Shown here piece by piece: positions 32,231 through 44,650 of a DNA stretch of 64,000 bases (within the stretch, counting starts at the first letter, position 1; each line of letters opens with the position of its first letter). This stretch comes from Simmondsia chinensis. Lineage: Eukaryota > Streptophyta > Magnoliopsida > Caryophyllales > Simmondsiaceae. The DNA lies in NCBI GenBank assembly GCA_018398585.1, contig JAGTTD010000005.1, positions 12,141,355 to 12,205,354 on the forward strand. The letters are read 5' to 3'. The translations under genes and the position numbers were made by a program. The notes below the pieces were generated by a model. The model made no database searches. It saw only the letters and a program-made list of their open reading frames with translations, and was not told the DNA's origin.

Positions 32231-35200
32231 CTAATGGACTTAGTGTCTTTAGACACCTTTATAAGTTCCCAGACTTAGTTAAAATACAATTACTTTAACT
32301 TAACTTTTATTGTCCTGGCCAATCGGTCTGCATCTTTGTACTTAAGAGTTTCATTATAGTCTAAAGGATCAGATTCACCATCATGCTTAACCATTAAGTC
32401 TTGCAGACATGAATCCGTCAGGTGACCCTGACAATCCTCCCACTACACCAGAGCTCTCATATACTTCATGTGATAATAACCTGGTTGATGATATATCTAA
32501 TACATCATTTACTCTATAGGTCGTATAATGCTGACATAGTATCTCATACTGTCAATCTATCCAACACAAGCTATCTGTTGTAGTTTTAGACCACTTTATA
32601 AAACCTTTTACATAACAAACCTTTTAGTATGTAGATGCGATTCATCATATGAATCTTACCATATTCAATGACACATTATTGATCCTTTCTACAATACTTT
32701 ATAATAAGAAAAAAATAAGAATTCTCCGAAAATCCTCTACTTCAATCTAATCAAAGTGACTTGATATCATTACCTAACTGAACCAAACATTAGTCTTTAA
32801 TTTTTTGAACTTTTCAAAGGATTCAAGACTATAGTCGTCATAAGTATATCCATATATCAACTTTTTGAGTAGTCATTTATAAACATTTTATGAAATATTC
32901 ATCGCTTACGCTCGTTTGAACTTTTAGTAGTCTGTAAATATTTTATGAACAAGTACTTAGTAGCTTAGTGGCTCCACTGCCCTTACACTTAAAGGCTCTT
33001 CCAATCACTATTAATTTGAACATGATTCACAAACTAGTTATTATATTAGTACTTAATGATCACTTAAAACATATCAAACTAGTTTCTAAATCATACTAGA
33101 TTAATGTGACCTAAGATTACATACCACTTAAAAGCTATATGATTCCCCAAAATTCTTCTTTCCTATGATTATGTAGCCTAGCTTGTATTAGACAAATAAA
33201 CTACCATCAATATAGTGTTAATTAAAATAAGTCAACTATCTACCAATGTACCTTTTAAATAAACATTTTATTTATATAACTATCAGTCTATTTTTCAAAA
33301 AAAAAATGAGAAAAAGACTATTTCAAAAATAGTGAATAGAAATCAAAATTTTAAAGTACATCAAGATAGTTACTCAAACGCAAAACTATAGTCCCTGATT
33401 TAAACTATTGCCTCCTGGTACCCATACTGAAAGCCCATTCACCAGAACACTAGTGAATTACCTGCTAGTCACAACTAGAGGAGACAGGATATCAAATACC
33501 CTGCCATGGGGGGCTTTCGGTCCCGGCAACAATAGTATCTATGTACCTAGACAATTCCTTTTAAAGTCCACTGCTATTATAAAAGAGACAAAACTATTTT
33601 GACTCATGATTTATTTTACTCTCTTGAGGTTCCTAATTCCTGAGACAAATGATTACTCTAAGTGGATTCTTCCCTTAGTTCTCATGACACCTTTTTCTCT
33701 CAAACTATACCTTTATCAGTTTAGATAATGAGCAGTCACTATTACTCAATATATCTAAGCTAAATCGATTAAAAGACCTTGATAGGCAAGTTAGGATCAT
33801 ATCTAGATTGGCTATGAATACTTGCATCAATAATTCTAGTTCAATTAAATGAGCCATCATCGTATGATGCACTCTTGAACTGAACTTTCTTAACACAATC
33901 TTGTGTCCATTATCTTTCTCATTAGTTGTTCTCATGCTACTAGTTCTCTAACAAAATACTTGTTTCAAATAGCTGATTATCTCTACTACAGTTAACAATA
34001 CAAGTATCTAACACTAGAAAAAGTTCGACATCTAATATCCGAATCTTGCATCCAACTAACTCTTTAATCTAGTTTAGCATTCCGAAAGTTCTTTTCAACT
34101 TAGTAGATATACTAGCAGCATCCTAGAGAACTCTGAGAATCTCCTCGTGCTCTTTATGTACTAAGACATATCATATCATAGCCAGCATAACACGACAGAC
34201 AAGACATACCAGTATTGACCGCAATGCAAAAATATAATAACCAGTTTGAAATCAAAAATTGTAAAACAAGTCATATAATATAAATGACGACTTTTCTTAC
34301 TTTTAGTAAAACAATTAAAGTTCGAAGTTCACAATCTGACACTCAAATGTATGCCATGGCGACTCAACCGAACTACCCAAAACTCCCCGTTAGTGAGGCC
34401 AAATTGAGATATCAGAAGAGTGAGAACATTTCTCAATAAATATGTTTTCTTGTAAACTCTTTACTAAACATATTTAACACACTATTTTTCCCCCAGCCTT
34501 TAAGGTCATACAACAAAGCTCCTCAAGGACTCTAATATAGACCCTAGTCAAGTGTACATCATTAACTAAACATTATACAAGGTCTCGATATACTCCACGT
34601 TGGCATGGCGGGTACTAGACTACTTGAACTTCAGTTCATCCTAACAAAAGTCTAACCTTGTATTTTACGAATTAACATCCTCCTTGGGGTGTAATGCAAC
34701 CCACTACCTATTAAACCAGTAATGAAGGCCATGGGCATTCACTTCGAAGCTCGCTCCCACTTGATATTTTGAGTCCTGTGAACCTTTTAACAATTTTAGC
34801 AAACAAGCAAAATATGGAATCCACCTAACCATTATCTGTGTGTGTGCAATGATGAGCTAACCAATCTACCCGTTACTATAGGAGAGGCGGCATAAGTAAT
34901 TAGTCAAATGAGAATTATTCTCAATTAATATGCTTTCTAAATATATTTAACTCAGTATTTCTTCCTTGGTCTCTAAGACAGTATCAAAATGTTCCTTAGG
35001 AGGCTATCATACTATCCTAGTCAAGTGTATACCATTACCAAGAAATTAGTACAAGTAAACAAGATACTCCACGTCAGCGTGGCCGCACTCGTTTTTCTTG
35101 TACCTCTATCTATCATTAAGAAGTCTAACTCTATATTACATGACCAAAATGCTCTTCTCAGGGAGTAGCGCCTATTCATTATACTATTAGGCTGGCAATA

Positions 35201-36301
35201 GAGACTGTTAGGAGTCAACTTTATATCCTCACTCCACTTAAAAATTTTAAACGATGGATCTTTCTTTTAAGTTTAATTACCTCATAAATAGAATCACATT
35301 CTAATTTTATTTAACAAACAAATAAAACTTTAATTCAATTTGGTTCCTTTAATTATCCATCCCTTGTCATCTAGTCTCATTAGATATATTATGAGAATTT
35401 TTCTTTCAAATAATTCAACTTTTTAATTATCTAATTCCTTTCAAATAATTCAACTGTTTAATTATCTAATCTCATTAGATCTATTTGAAAAAATTCTCCT
35501 ATTCGATGGAATCAAATATTTCACGAAGTTGTATATTTACATGGCCTTCTAACTTTATTCACATTACACATAATATTTAACTCATTTAAATAATATCAAG
35601 CATGTGAACAAAATTTAATAAGTATCTTGTTATCAAATAATTTGAACAACAACTCTAAAGGCTTAAACGTTGGAACAATTCAAGATTTTTCTAAACACTT
35701 TTAGAAAATATTATCATATAATACTAATTAGAATCTCATTCTAATTAGTTATTTATTTATTTAAATAATAAAAATTTTGAAAAAAATTTTTATTAATAGA
35801 GAAGGGGCATGCCCAGCGCTAGGCACCCCCTTCTTAATTTACATATATATTTTTTAATTTCTATTATTATTTAAATAAACAAATATATAATGAAATCTAA
35901 TCTTAATCTCATTAGATCGTAATCTGAACATCTAATCCTATTAGACATTCATCATTTTGGATTATCATAAAATATTCAACAATTGAATATTTCACATCTT
36001 GGTTCAAATCTAATCTAAATTTAGATTAATAATGTAAGTCGTTCAACTTCTTGAATATCTAATCTTATTAGACCTAATTTAGAATTACACTCCTTGATTG
36101 AATCCTGACTCATATAGAATTTTAAGTAATTTAAAACCTTAATGGACCTTCAATCTTGTCAATAAACTCTTTTAACAACAACCTTCAGGTTTACGTTTTT
36201 CCATTAATGAAATTTCCAATTTCATATTTTCATAATTTTACATACTCCAATTTTATCAAATGTGATGCTTTTAGAGTCAATCATGAACGTATTTTAGAGT
36301 T
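32231..36301 (-). other. Copia-like element 5' interior, degenerate
   Basis: This should hold gag, protease and integrase, but I recognise no motif in any frame. A diverged direct repeat is present at 34384-34735 and 34870-35210 (shared blocks cctagtcaagtgta and gatactccacgt). Confidence 0.5.
34384..35210. repeat. Diverged direct repeat, period about 485 bp
   Basis: Two copies (34384-34735 and 34870-35210) share the order: tctcaat(a/t)aatatg, a tatttaac block, cctagtcaagtgta, gatactccacgt, agtctaac, then a ctatta end. Many substitutions separate them. Confidence 0.65.
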
Positions 36302-36316
36302 GGTTTTGATACCAAT
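36302..36316 (-). other. Copia-like element primer-binding site
   Basis: The minus strand reads TGGTATCAAAACC just after the LTR end CCCAACA, resembling the initiator tRNA-Met site. Confidence 0.75.
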
Positions 36317-38170
36317 TGTTGGGAACATATTTCAAAAAATTTTCCCCAAACAGCTTGAGCGGACACAGCGGAAAACCAATTTAAAATTTTTAATTTTAAA
36401 TCTAAAGCTCTTACCTAATTAAACTATTTAATTAGATCTAGATCTTACTCTAATAGATTCATAATATGACAAGCAAACCATTGAGTAAAACAAGTATAAA
36501 TATAATATGTGGAATAAACGAAATAAAGAAAAATAAATTAAATATCAAATACTTAATTTAGACATACATGAAGCGTGAATCCTGATTTTGATTTGAAGAT
36601 CTGAAATTACTAGAAGAATCCTTGACACCTCAAGGTCTTTTTTACAATGACCTCTTTTAGCACCAGAAGGTGGGCTCCCTAAAATATTTAAGTTCAGAAA
36701 AATTTCAGAACAAAATTTTTCCTTCACTTTTTTCGAAAAATAAATTTTCAAAAAATTTATGCTAAACAATAATTTAGAAAACTCCTAAAATAATTTTAGG
36801 ATTTTTATCGTGGGAGAAAACTAGATTCCATAACTAATTCCATAATTATCACCGTAAAACACATGTAAAAACTTGTTTTTATAGAAACCAAAATAAAAGG
36901 CGGTGACGTCATGCATGTCACAAGACGTAACCATGTGAAAGAAAAATAAGTTGCTACCTTTTTTTTTTAAATAGCAAGTGGTAAAATTAAACAAGGTCCC
37001 TCCCTGCGCACATTTTTGTTTCTTGTTCTAAAGAATAATATTTGTCGTATTATATATTCATCTCATGTATAATTATTTAACATAAAAATTTATTTATCTC
37101 AAAAATAAATAATTCATCCCATGAATTCATTTTCTAAATATTTTCAAATGATGCTTAAGCCGTGGCTTGTGCAGAGACTTCAAGGATAATCTAACTTTTG
37201 CTTCAAATGTGTCAAATCTAATTATCATCTTATGATAACAATTGATTGCCATTTAGTAAAACTTAATTTCACTAAATAAGTTTTAATGCATTCTAGAATT
37301 AAATATATTCACTCAAGAATTTTCCTAATAACTTTTATTACGATAGTTGACTCCTCTAGTAGATATTCATGAGCAAAAGTAATTTTACTACTGTTGTTAC
37401 TTTTCTCACATCTCTTGATGTAGTTCCCAACTCGCCCTTTTCAAACAATTCAACAATACACAAACAGTTCCCATATTAATTTCAAATGTCAAACATATGG
37501 AATACTTTGACCAAAGATTCTAGAATCTGTTCGTATATATCAACTAAGGGGACATTTTTATCTTGTTATAGACAAAAGATTCCACATAAAACAACTGTTC
37601 CCACCACAATTCATGCTTTTACCCAACGTACGTAAGATTAAAGTCAACCCACTTTGACTAATCTTTTTACCACATCAAAGCAACGAATAATCCACGCATG
37701 AGTTCAGACTATTTTCTTAATTTAGAGTTATCGTCTTATAGAATTAATTATTTCTGATAACAGTTAAAGAAACAACTAATTCTGATGGTCTTGCTCAGTG
37801 TTCTAATCTTATTGACAACACCAACATAATACTCTTGGATCTCTATCTACATGACCAAGACAAGTTATCAAAAAGTATCAGATTATAATCTTATCAAACA
37901 AGTTGTCCAAACTTATTACTGACTACAAACATAATTTGACAGCACATCATTAGTTTGATCTATGTCTATCTGTGGTTCAATCTTATTGACCACTTGAACC
38001 AAACCTGACAAGCCATCTATGATTATGCCCATCTCATGAAATGATTTAGAAAATAATCACATGCATATTTGACTCATAAAAGTTATCAGATAATAAATAA
38101 ATAAAATAATTTTATTTATTTAATATTTAAAACTAGCTAATTGGATTTTTCTAGGACACCAATTCCAGCA
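36317..38170 (-). repeat. Copia-like element LTR (5' copy by orientation)
   Basis: 1854 bp, starting TGTTGGGAAC and ending AATTCCAGCA. It is substantially diverged from 22573-24433, so the insertion is old. Confidence 0.92.
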
Positions 38171-38668
38171 ATACCTTCATGGCAAGAGACTTTTTGTCAT
38201 GGGTAAACTTCATTTGGAAATATATCCATGTATCATTAAACCATTATGATACAAGCTTCACATATATAGGGAAACAATTAAAGTACCTTTATTAGGCCAA
38301 CCCCGATATAAATGTACTTCTGAGTTTGCACTAGAAAAAATACCAATGATGAAGGAAAACAAACCTCCAAATCAAATAAATACTCTAGAAGAAACATATT
38401 GGTTATATAGAAATTTATCTGAAAACTTTAGCGAAAACCCATTAAAACTATGGAATAATAGCCCGAGATATTGTAGTCTTAAACTACGGGATCCAAATGT
38501 CATTATAAGAGTAAAATCGATGATCTACACTGGACAAGATGTAAAAGAATTCAAAAAACAGCTAAAAGAGTTATTAGAAAAATGATTAATTGAAGACACC
38601 ATAAGTCCTCAATCTAGTCATGCGTTTATGGTAAGAAACCATGTAGAAATAAAAAGAGGCAAAGCCTA
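38171..38668 (+). pseudogene. Caulimovirid segment 2: protease end and reverse transcriptase N-terminus
   Basis: The virus reading resumes right after the copia-like LTR with ARDFLSW and HVSLNHYD, fitting the end of the protease. The fingers of the reverse transcriptase follow: ENFSENPLKLWN (38346 frame), KQLKELLEK, a stop, LIEDTISPQSSHAFMV and RNHVEIKRGKA. At 38669 a second LTR element begins in the middle of a codon block. The reading continues at 45555, so the polymerase gene is split by 6.9 kb. Confidence 0.8.
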
Positions 38669-38789
38669 TGTTGGTAACTTATAATTGAGCAGCTTGTTAC
38701 TGTATATGGGCAAGTAGGTTAGATAGGCTATTATTTAGATAACAATTGTTTGTAACTATATCTCCAGAATGTACAAAACGTTCACTTGT

Positions 38790-38945
38790 ATAACTAGCCC
38801 ACTTACAATTCACGCACTTGCAATTCGCGCACTTTTAATTCACCCACTTACAGTTCGCCCACTTCCAATTCGCCCACTTACAATTCACCTTGCAATTCGC
38901 CCACTTGTAACCACTGCAATTCGCCCACTTATAACCACTTGTATA
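38790..38945 (+). repeat. 15-bp minisatellite in 5' LTR
   Basis: About ten imperfect copies of caattcgcccactta or close variants. The same array is in the 3' LTR at about 44770-44915. Confidence 0.85.
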
Positions 38946-39206
38946 ATACTTCCATAAAATGTCTACTTGCACATAACGCCCAAAACTTATAAAATGCCAA
39001 AATACATAACACCCAGTATATATAAAATGCCCTATATGTGCAAAATGCCCACTTTACCTGAAATGCCCACCTTACATACCGTCTGATACTATGCAACAAG
39101 TAATTAAATGATAGAATCAAACATGCTTATTCTAAAAATAATACTCATCCATCCAACCCCTTGTTCTATAAAAGGTGAAGAGAGAGAGAGAGTTTTTTTT
39201 TGTTTT

Positions 39207-39231
39207 GGGGGGGGGGGGGGGGGGGGGGGGG
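39207..39231 (+). repeat. G25 tract in 5' LTR
   Basis: The matching position of the 3' LTR has G15 (45172-45186), so the tract is part of the LTR and varies in length. Confidence 0.9.
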
Positions 39232-39433
39232 TAGGAGAAAATAAAGAGAAGGCACGAAGACTACATGCCTCCTTCTTCTTCTTCCACTTCTACGGTCACT
39301 TCTCCGGAGCAATATTGTTAAAGTTTCCTACTCCTCTCGGGCTAAGTATTTTATAGCTATTATGTCTATTTATCATCCACCTTTATTTACTTTTTTATGA
39401 TATTAAAACTGATTTGAGCGTTGGAGGGGTTCC

Positions 39434-39451
39434 CCGTGGGTTAGTCCACGG
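39434..39451 (+). other. LTR hairpin CCGTGG...CCACGG
   Basis: A 6-bp inverted repeat with a 6-base loop. The same place in the 3' LTR reads CCATGG...CCATGG and still pairs. Confidence 0.6.
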
Positions 39452-39597
39452 GCCTCTCTAAACGTTTGTTTGATCTCGCTTGAAATATCAAGTCAGGCTT
39501 GTAGCTAGAGCTTGAGTTCAGCTCATCCTTAGGAATCCCACCTCAAACCTAACTTCAATATGATGAATAATCACAATGACCAAATTCATCACAAACA

Positions 39598-39620
39598 TTT
39601 TGGCGCTGTCTATGGGAAGG
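39598..39620 (+). other. LARD-like element primer-binding site
   Basis: ttttggcgctgtctatggga follows the LTR. It resembles the tggcgccgt-type sites of plant Tat/Athila-group gypsy elements, suggesting a gypsy parent. Confidence 0.65.
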
Positions 39621-39969
39621 ATCATAAGCTCACACCCGGCTTGGTGTTTCTTGTAAGATTCAAACATTCTAATGTCAGTTGACGTAATTTGCAGCATTCT
39701 TTCAGTCTTTATTGCTTTTATTTTTAATAAGAATGAGCCTACTCAGGTAAAGTTAATCAAAGAAGCTCCCTAATATTCTTGAACATTCAAAAAGATTTCC
39801 TTAAGTAAGCCAAGTATTCTACCTCCTTTGAGCACTTTTAATCATATATTTGGCATAAACAAAGAGATTTTCCTTTTTCAGCCAAGTATTTTGCCTCCTT
39901 TTAAGCACTTTACAGTACATCTTTGGAATATACAAAGAGATTTGCTTGAATAAATGAAGTATTGTTATA

Positions 39970-40510
39970 TACTTTTCACCACCTTTTCATATTTTCTTCG
40001 ATGAAAAACTTTAAAGATCATCATAGTTGTATAGAACTCATCAAGAGGTTCATTTTGATATACAACTTAATCCATAATTCTTCAAAGATTAAAAGTTTTG
40101 TTTGTTTTAATTTACAAGGTAAGTTATATAAACACTTCTCTCGAAATTCGCCTACTTTATCCTTTCACCTCTTTTTCATATTTTTTTTTATCAAAAACTT
40201 TAAAAATCATCATAGTTGCATAGAACTCTTCAAGAGCTTCATTTTGATATGTAATTCAATCCGTAACCCTTCACGGATTAAAAGTTATGGTTGTTTTAAG
40301 TTACAAGGTAATTTATATAACCACTTCTGTTGGAATTCACCCACTTCATCTTTTGACCTACTTTTTATGTTTTCTTTGATCAAAGCTTTAAAAAATCATT
40401 ACAGTTACATAAAAATCTTCAAGATATTCGTTTTGATAGGTAATTTGATTCGTAACTCTTCACGAATTGAAAGTTATGTCTGTTTTATGTCACAAGGTCA
40501 AATTACGCAA
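39970..40510 (+). repeat. About 186-bp tandem repeat, three copies, frame-preserving
   Basis: Copies begin near 39972, 40158 and 40350, sharing aaaaactttaaa(a/g)atcatcatag, cttcattttgata and ttacaaggta. The period is close to a multiple of three, so one frame stays open across all three from the ATG at 40001 to about 40561, reading KNFK.HHSCIEL in successive copies. I treat this as a repeat artefact and not a gene. Confidence 0.75.
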
Positions 40511-40690
40511 CCCGGCAAATTCTGCTTCCGCAACCCGACGAATTTCCTACCCAGCGTCTAAACTCAACCTAGAAAATTCCACAACTGGGCAACTTTCCAA
40601 CCTGGCATTATCCCCACTAGGCGAATTCCACAACCCAGCGTTATCCCTACCCAGCAAATTCGACAACCGTGTGACATCCCTAACCTGGCG
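40497..40690 (+). repeat. Short tandem repeat, aaattccacaaccc-like
   Basis: Imperfect units of about 30 bp contain (a/g)aattc(c/g)acaac and cctacccagc. Confidence 0.6.
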
Positions 40691-40919
40691 TGGTCGAGAA
40701 GCTCACTTAACACCACCACCATGACGTTTCGCCTTCCATCACCATGCATGATGCTTAGCCTTCCACCAGCACCGCTCGATGACCAACGTCATCCCTGAAC
40801 CACAAACAACTACCATGCACACCACTTCGCTTTCCAACGATCCCTGCACCACAGTTTCATGCACCAACAGCCACAACCGCGTCGGTCACCGCCACTCTCC
40901 ACACCCTCCATAGCCAGGT

Positions 40920-41290
40920 TTTCTCTCTTCTTCAAACCCTAATTTGGGTCAATTTTTACAATCTAAATTCAACCCTAATTGGGTCAATTTACATTAACAT
41001 TAATTGGGTCAATTTTTGTTACAATCTTTATTCAATTCAACCCTTAAATGGGCCAATTTTTGTAACAATCTTAGTTTAGTTCAACCCTTATTGAACCAAT
41101 TTTTGTTAAAATTTTTGTTCACTTCAACTTTAAATGGGTCAATTTTCGTTACAATTTTACTGTAGTCAAACGTTGATTTGTTATAATCTTCGTTCAAATT
41201 AAACCCAAATTGGATCAATTTTCTTCAAGATCCTACTTCAAGTCAACTCTAGTTAAGCCAATTTTTTATAATTCTTGTTCAACTTTCATA
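40920..41290 (+). repeat. About 65-bp tandem repeat, 5-6 copies
   Basis: Units carry ttcaaccctaattgggtcaa and tttttgttacaatctt with decay along the array. Confidence 0.75.
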
Positions 41291-42239
41291 CTAAATCAAG
41301 TTATGATTAAATTAATTCTTGTTGCATCATTCGTTCTTTTGAATCCTAGTTGAATCACTAATTTCAGGAATTTCAATCTGCTTGAATCCTGATCAAGTCA
41401 ACCTCTATTCAATCAGCATCTAAGGGAATTAGTCTTTGTTGCAATTCCACTCTTATGGATTTTTAGCTGAATCTACCTTTGCTAAGATTTGTAGTATAGA
41501 CAAACTATATTTTAACACACTCTTGTTATGACTTCTAGTTCAACTAAACTATACTTTGCTAGATCCTTACCCATAAATTGTCAAATTAACAATTGGATAG
41601 GACAGTTCTGAATTGGGGGTACTAAAGGAACGAAGTCATCGACTGAACCCTTAATGATTTCGAAGTAAAAAATGCACATAATCCAGCACCAAAACACGAG
41701 TGTAAATTAAAGAGCACATATAAGTGCGGAGTTCTAAAGTGGTAAAAGCGTTTATAGAAAGAAGGCTAAATTACATGATTCATTCCAAGGACTATGTTTG
41801 GGCACGTAAGAGACCTCATAACTCCCTTGAAACTCACAAAACATGTCTATTGTCTCTTTCTATCCATGACTAATCCAATAACTCCACAAAATTCTCAATT
41901 GCACATTTTATACACCTACAAGGAAATCCCAAATCAAATCATTCATCAAATGGTAGCACAAGGCACCTTTATTGCCTGTAGAAATTAGTCTACTCGTCAT
42001 GTGCCAACATGCCCATTATTCTCCTACAAAGCGCTAGCTAGTGTTATTTAATCAAAAAGACGTACTCTTAACATAATTGCCCTACTTGTAAGTTGTGAGA
42101 TATCGCCATCTATCAAAATTGGACGTGGTTGTATGTTAAGTATCTTTTGGGAGATATTGTTTAGCCTAGCTAAATAAAGTAAGATCAAATATCAAAAATG
42201 CATCTGAGTAAAAAATCATTCCATAAGTGGTGGGAGCTA

Positions 42240-42705
42240 GAAGATTTTGCCTTCATTAGTGATTTCGTACCCCGGTGTGAAAATCATTTTAGGGATGGGG
42301 GACTTCGTCCCTATTCACAACCTAAATTTCCTTATCCCAGTATGTAAATCATTTAGGACCAGGGGACTTCGTCCCTATTCACAGCCTAAATTTCCTTATA
42401 CCAGTACATAAATCATTTAGGGCTAGGGGACTTCGTCCCTATTCGCAGCCTAAATTTTCTTATCCCGGTGTGTAAATGGTTTTCGGGTTGGGGGACTTCA
42501 TCCCTATTCACAGCCTAAATTTCCTTAACACGATGTGTAAATCATTTTCGAGCTGGGGGGACTCTGTCCCTATTCACATCCTAAATTTTCTTACCCCAGT
42601 ATGTAAATCATTTAGGCTAAAGGACTTTTCCCCTATTCACAACCTAGATTTCCTTATCTCGGTGTTGAAATCAATTTAAGGTTGGGGGACTTCACCCCAG
42701 TCATG
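42240..42705 (+). repeat. About 61-bp tandem array with hairpin motif, 7-8 copies
   Basis: Each unit includes ggggacttcgtccctattca, cctaaatttccttat and gtaaatcattta. GGGAC-ttc-GTCCC is self-complementary, so each unit could fold as a small stem. Copies near 42280-42440 keep the pairing; later copies lose it. Confidence 0.85.
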
Positions 42706-43854
42706 AGTTACATTCTCTTTAGTAACAATAAGTGAATCATTTCCATACTAGGAAATCTCGCGTCTGACCAGAACCAAATCTTGTTGGCAAACTGCAAATC
42801 TTTTCAGGGGTTAGGGGTTCTTCGGCCCAACTAAAAACATAAACCTCGTTCATAGGTTGCAGACCTCTTCAGGACTAAGAGACTTCATTACCCATCATAA
42901 GTCAAACATCAAACGATAGTTAAGTCACTTATTGTGACTCAATAAAACATTTCCAATAGGAAGGTCCAACATGGACCACACCTGTTACCATACTTGAGTA
43001 ACCCACACCTTAATTAACTCTCTGTTAGTTGGGCACTGCTATTGGTCAATAAATTAAGAAAAATAATTCAAGAGGTCAATTTTATCTACCTAACTCTAGG
43101 CACTTATTAACCACCTACTTGAAATGAAGAGACACAAGCTAGTGAAGTACAAGCATAAATGATACCTCAATAGTAAAAATCCTTTCAGAGTGTGGCATTT
43201 TGAACAAAAAGCTAGGAATAGGATGAACTAGTTCAATATCCGCATTGACCTACTTCGAGATAGTCTTGAACTTTCTCACAGTCCATTTTAAACTCCTTTG
43301 ATAGCCTATTCAATTTAGCAATAGGTGATGTTTAGCAATAAGTGTCATGATAGGAAGATATTGAAGGATAGTCATTATTATGCCGCATATTAAACATAAG
43401 TGCTTTGAAAATTAGCAATAGTTTAGATGATCAATCACATCCTTCGGGTAATATTCGTTTGTAAAGTACATTGTATGAATACTACTACTCACTATTCGTG
43501 CAATTACTTATTCGCAAGCACTAAACAAGAGGCACACCAATCTCATCAATTCATCGATGAATGCCAGATGTAAAACAATGCTAGCCAAGGAAATCCTTTA
43601 AAAATGATATACCACATGTTTGATTTGTTGTATTTTTTACTTAGCATGTATTAGCCCTCAAGGTGTATTAATTCTAGCAACTTGTCTTGACTTTGACATA
43701 TGTCTTCTATATACTCATCATTAAATAGGCATACTAAACTCGTGTGGTTTTATTATCCCAATTATGCTTGGTACCATGACTTTATCCAAGTATTTTATAC
43801 ATGACACTTATGTTTACCTAAGTGCGTACTTGGCACCATGGTCTACCTAGGTGT

Positions 43855-44095
43855 AATCACCTGCAACAGGTGCAAAACCTACCACCGTGGTCCGTCCTAA
43901 TGCGATCACCCGCAACGGATGCAATACCTATTATCATGGTCCGTCCTTGTGCAATCACCCACAATGGGTGCAATACTCAACACTATGGTCCGCCCTAGTG
44001 CAGTCGCCCGCAATGGGTGCAATACTCATTACCATGATCTGCCCTGGTGCAATCACCCACAATAGGTGTTGTATTCTTCACTATGGGTTTCTTTT
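43855..44095 (+). repeat. About 50-bp tandem array with second hairpin motif, 4-5 copies
   Basis: Units carry accatggtccgtcct and aatcacccacaatgggtgca. CACCC-acaat-GGGTG is self-complementary. A decayed partial copy lies upstream near 43850. Confidence 0.85.
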
Positions 44096-44635
44096 GGTGA
44101 TTCACATATGACACTCAACAACTCTCCAGGTGCAACACACGCATTGTCATGATCTTATCCAAATTATCTACTTACGTCTTCATTTAATACGTATGACTAA
44201 GGTTTAAAGGATATAATGTTTGCCATAGTAAAATTTTTATCTAACAATGGCATCACTAAGACTTAAATTTCTTTAACACACATACACCAACTGAAAGTTT
44301 CGCACGAACTACTCTTTTGAAATATGTGATTAATAGCAGGTTGAATGCCTCATTTAGATTCATATTGAACTTCATGCTTTGGCATGATTAATGGAAAGTT
44401 AAAAGCTTAATCAAAATTTATGTTAGGTTAAATATTCTCTTAAGACTCACCACAAGGCAAGCACTGAGTTAAGACCCATAATGAGTCAAACACAACCATA
44501 CACTAAGCACCCTGTGGCGATTCGTAATGAATTATACACCATACTCTCTAGAAAACATTGTACAGTAGCAAGTTGGGACTAAAACACTTTTATTACTTCG
44601 TGACTGAACTTGGAATGATCGAAGTTGCTCAAGAA

Positions 44636-44650
44636 GTATGGGGACTAGTG
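44636..44650 (+). other. LARD-like element polypurine tract region
   Basis: gtatggggactagtg directly precedes the 3' LTR. Confidence 0.6.

Larger units (their letters stand above)
22573..38170 (-). mobile_element. Ty1/copia-like LTR retrotransposon, decayed, with nested insertions
   Basis: Two 1.85-1.86 kb LTRs (22573-24433, 36317-38170) bound the element. The primer-binding site next to the right LTR and the polypurine tract next to the left LTR fix the minus orientation. The reverse transcriptase relic at 31860-32230 is of copia type. The element cuts a pararetroviral protease. It hosts a chromovirus (24911-30746) and a hAT-like element (30800-31821). Without these it is about 8.7 kb. Most of the coding region after the start of the reverse transcriptase is missing. 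The target duplication is not clear (left flank ttctt, right flank atacc). Confidence 0.85.
38669..39597 (+). repeat. LARD-like element 5' LTR
   Basis: It starts TGTTGGTAACTTATAATTG and ends CATCACAAACA. It contains a 15-bp minisatellite, a TATA-like tctataaaagg near 39163, a G25 tract and a hairpin-forming segment at 39434-39451. Confidence 0.92.

Noticed and set aside
22568..38175. Target-site duplication of the copia-like element
   Set aside because: Left flank ttctt and right flank atacc do not match. A shifted comparison (ttctt/acctt) agrees at only three positions and needs non-canonical LTR ends.
39962..40561. 199-codon open frame in the coding-free LTR element
   Set aside because: The first codon is TTG, and the frame is open because a repeat with a period near a multiple of three occurs three times. 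The peptide has no recognisable fold. Listed as a repeat.
42240..44095. Tandem arrays as a CRISPR array
   Set aside because: The units are contiguous diverged repeats without unique spacers, inside a plant LTR element, with no cas genes.
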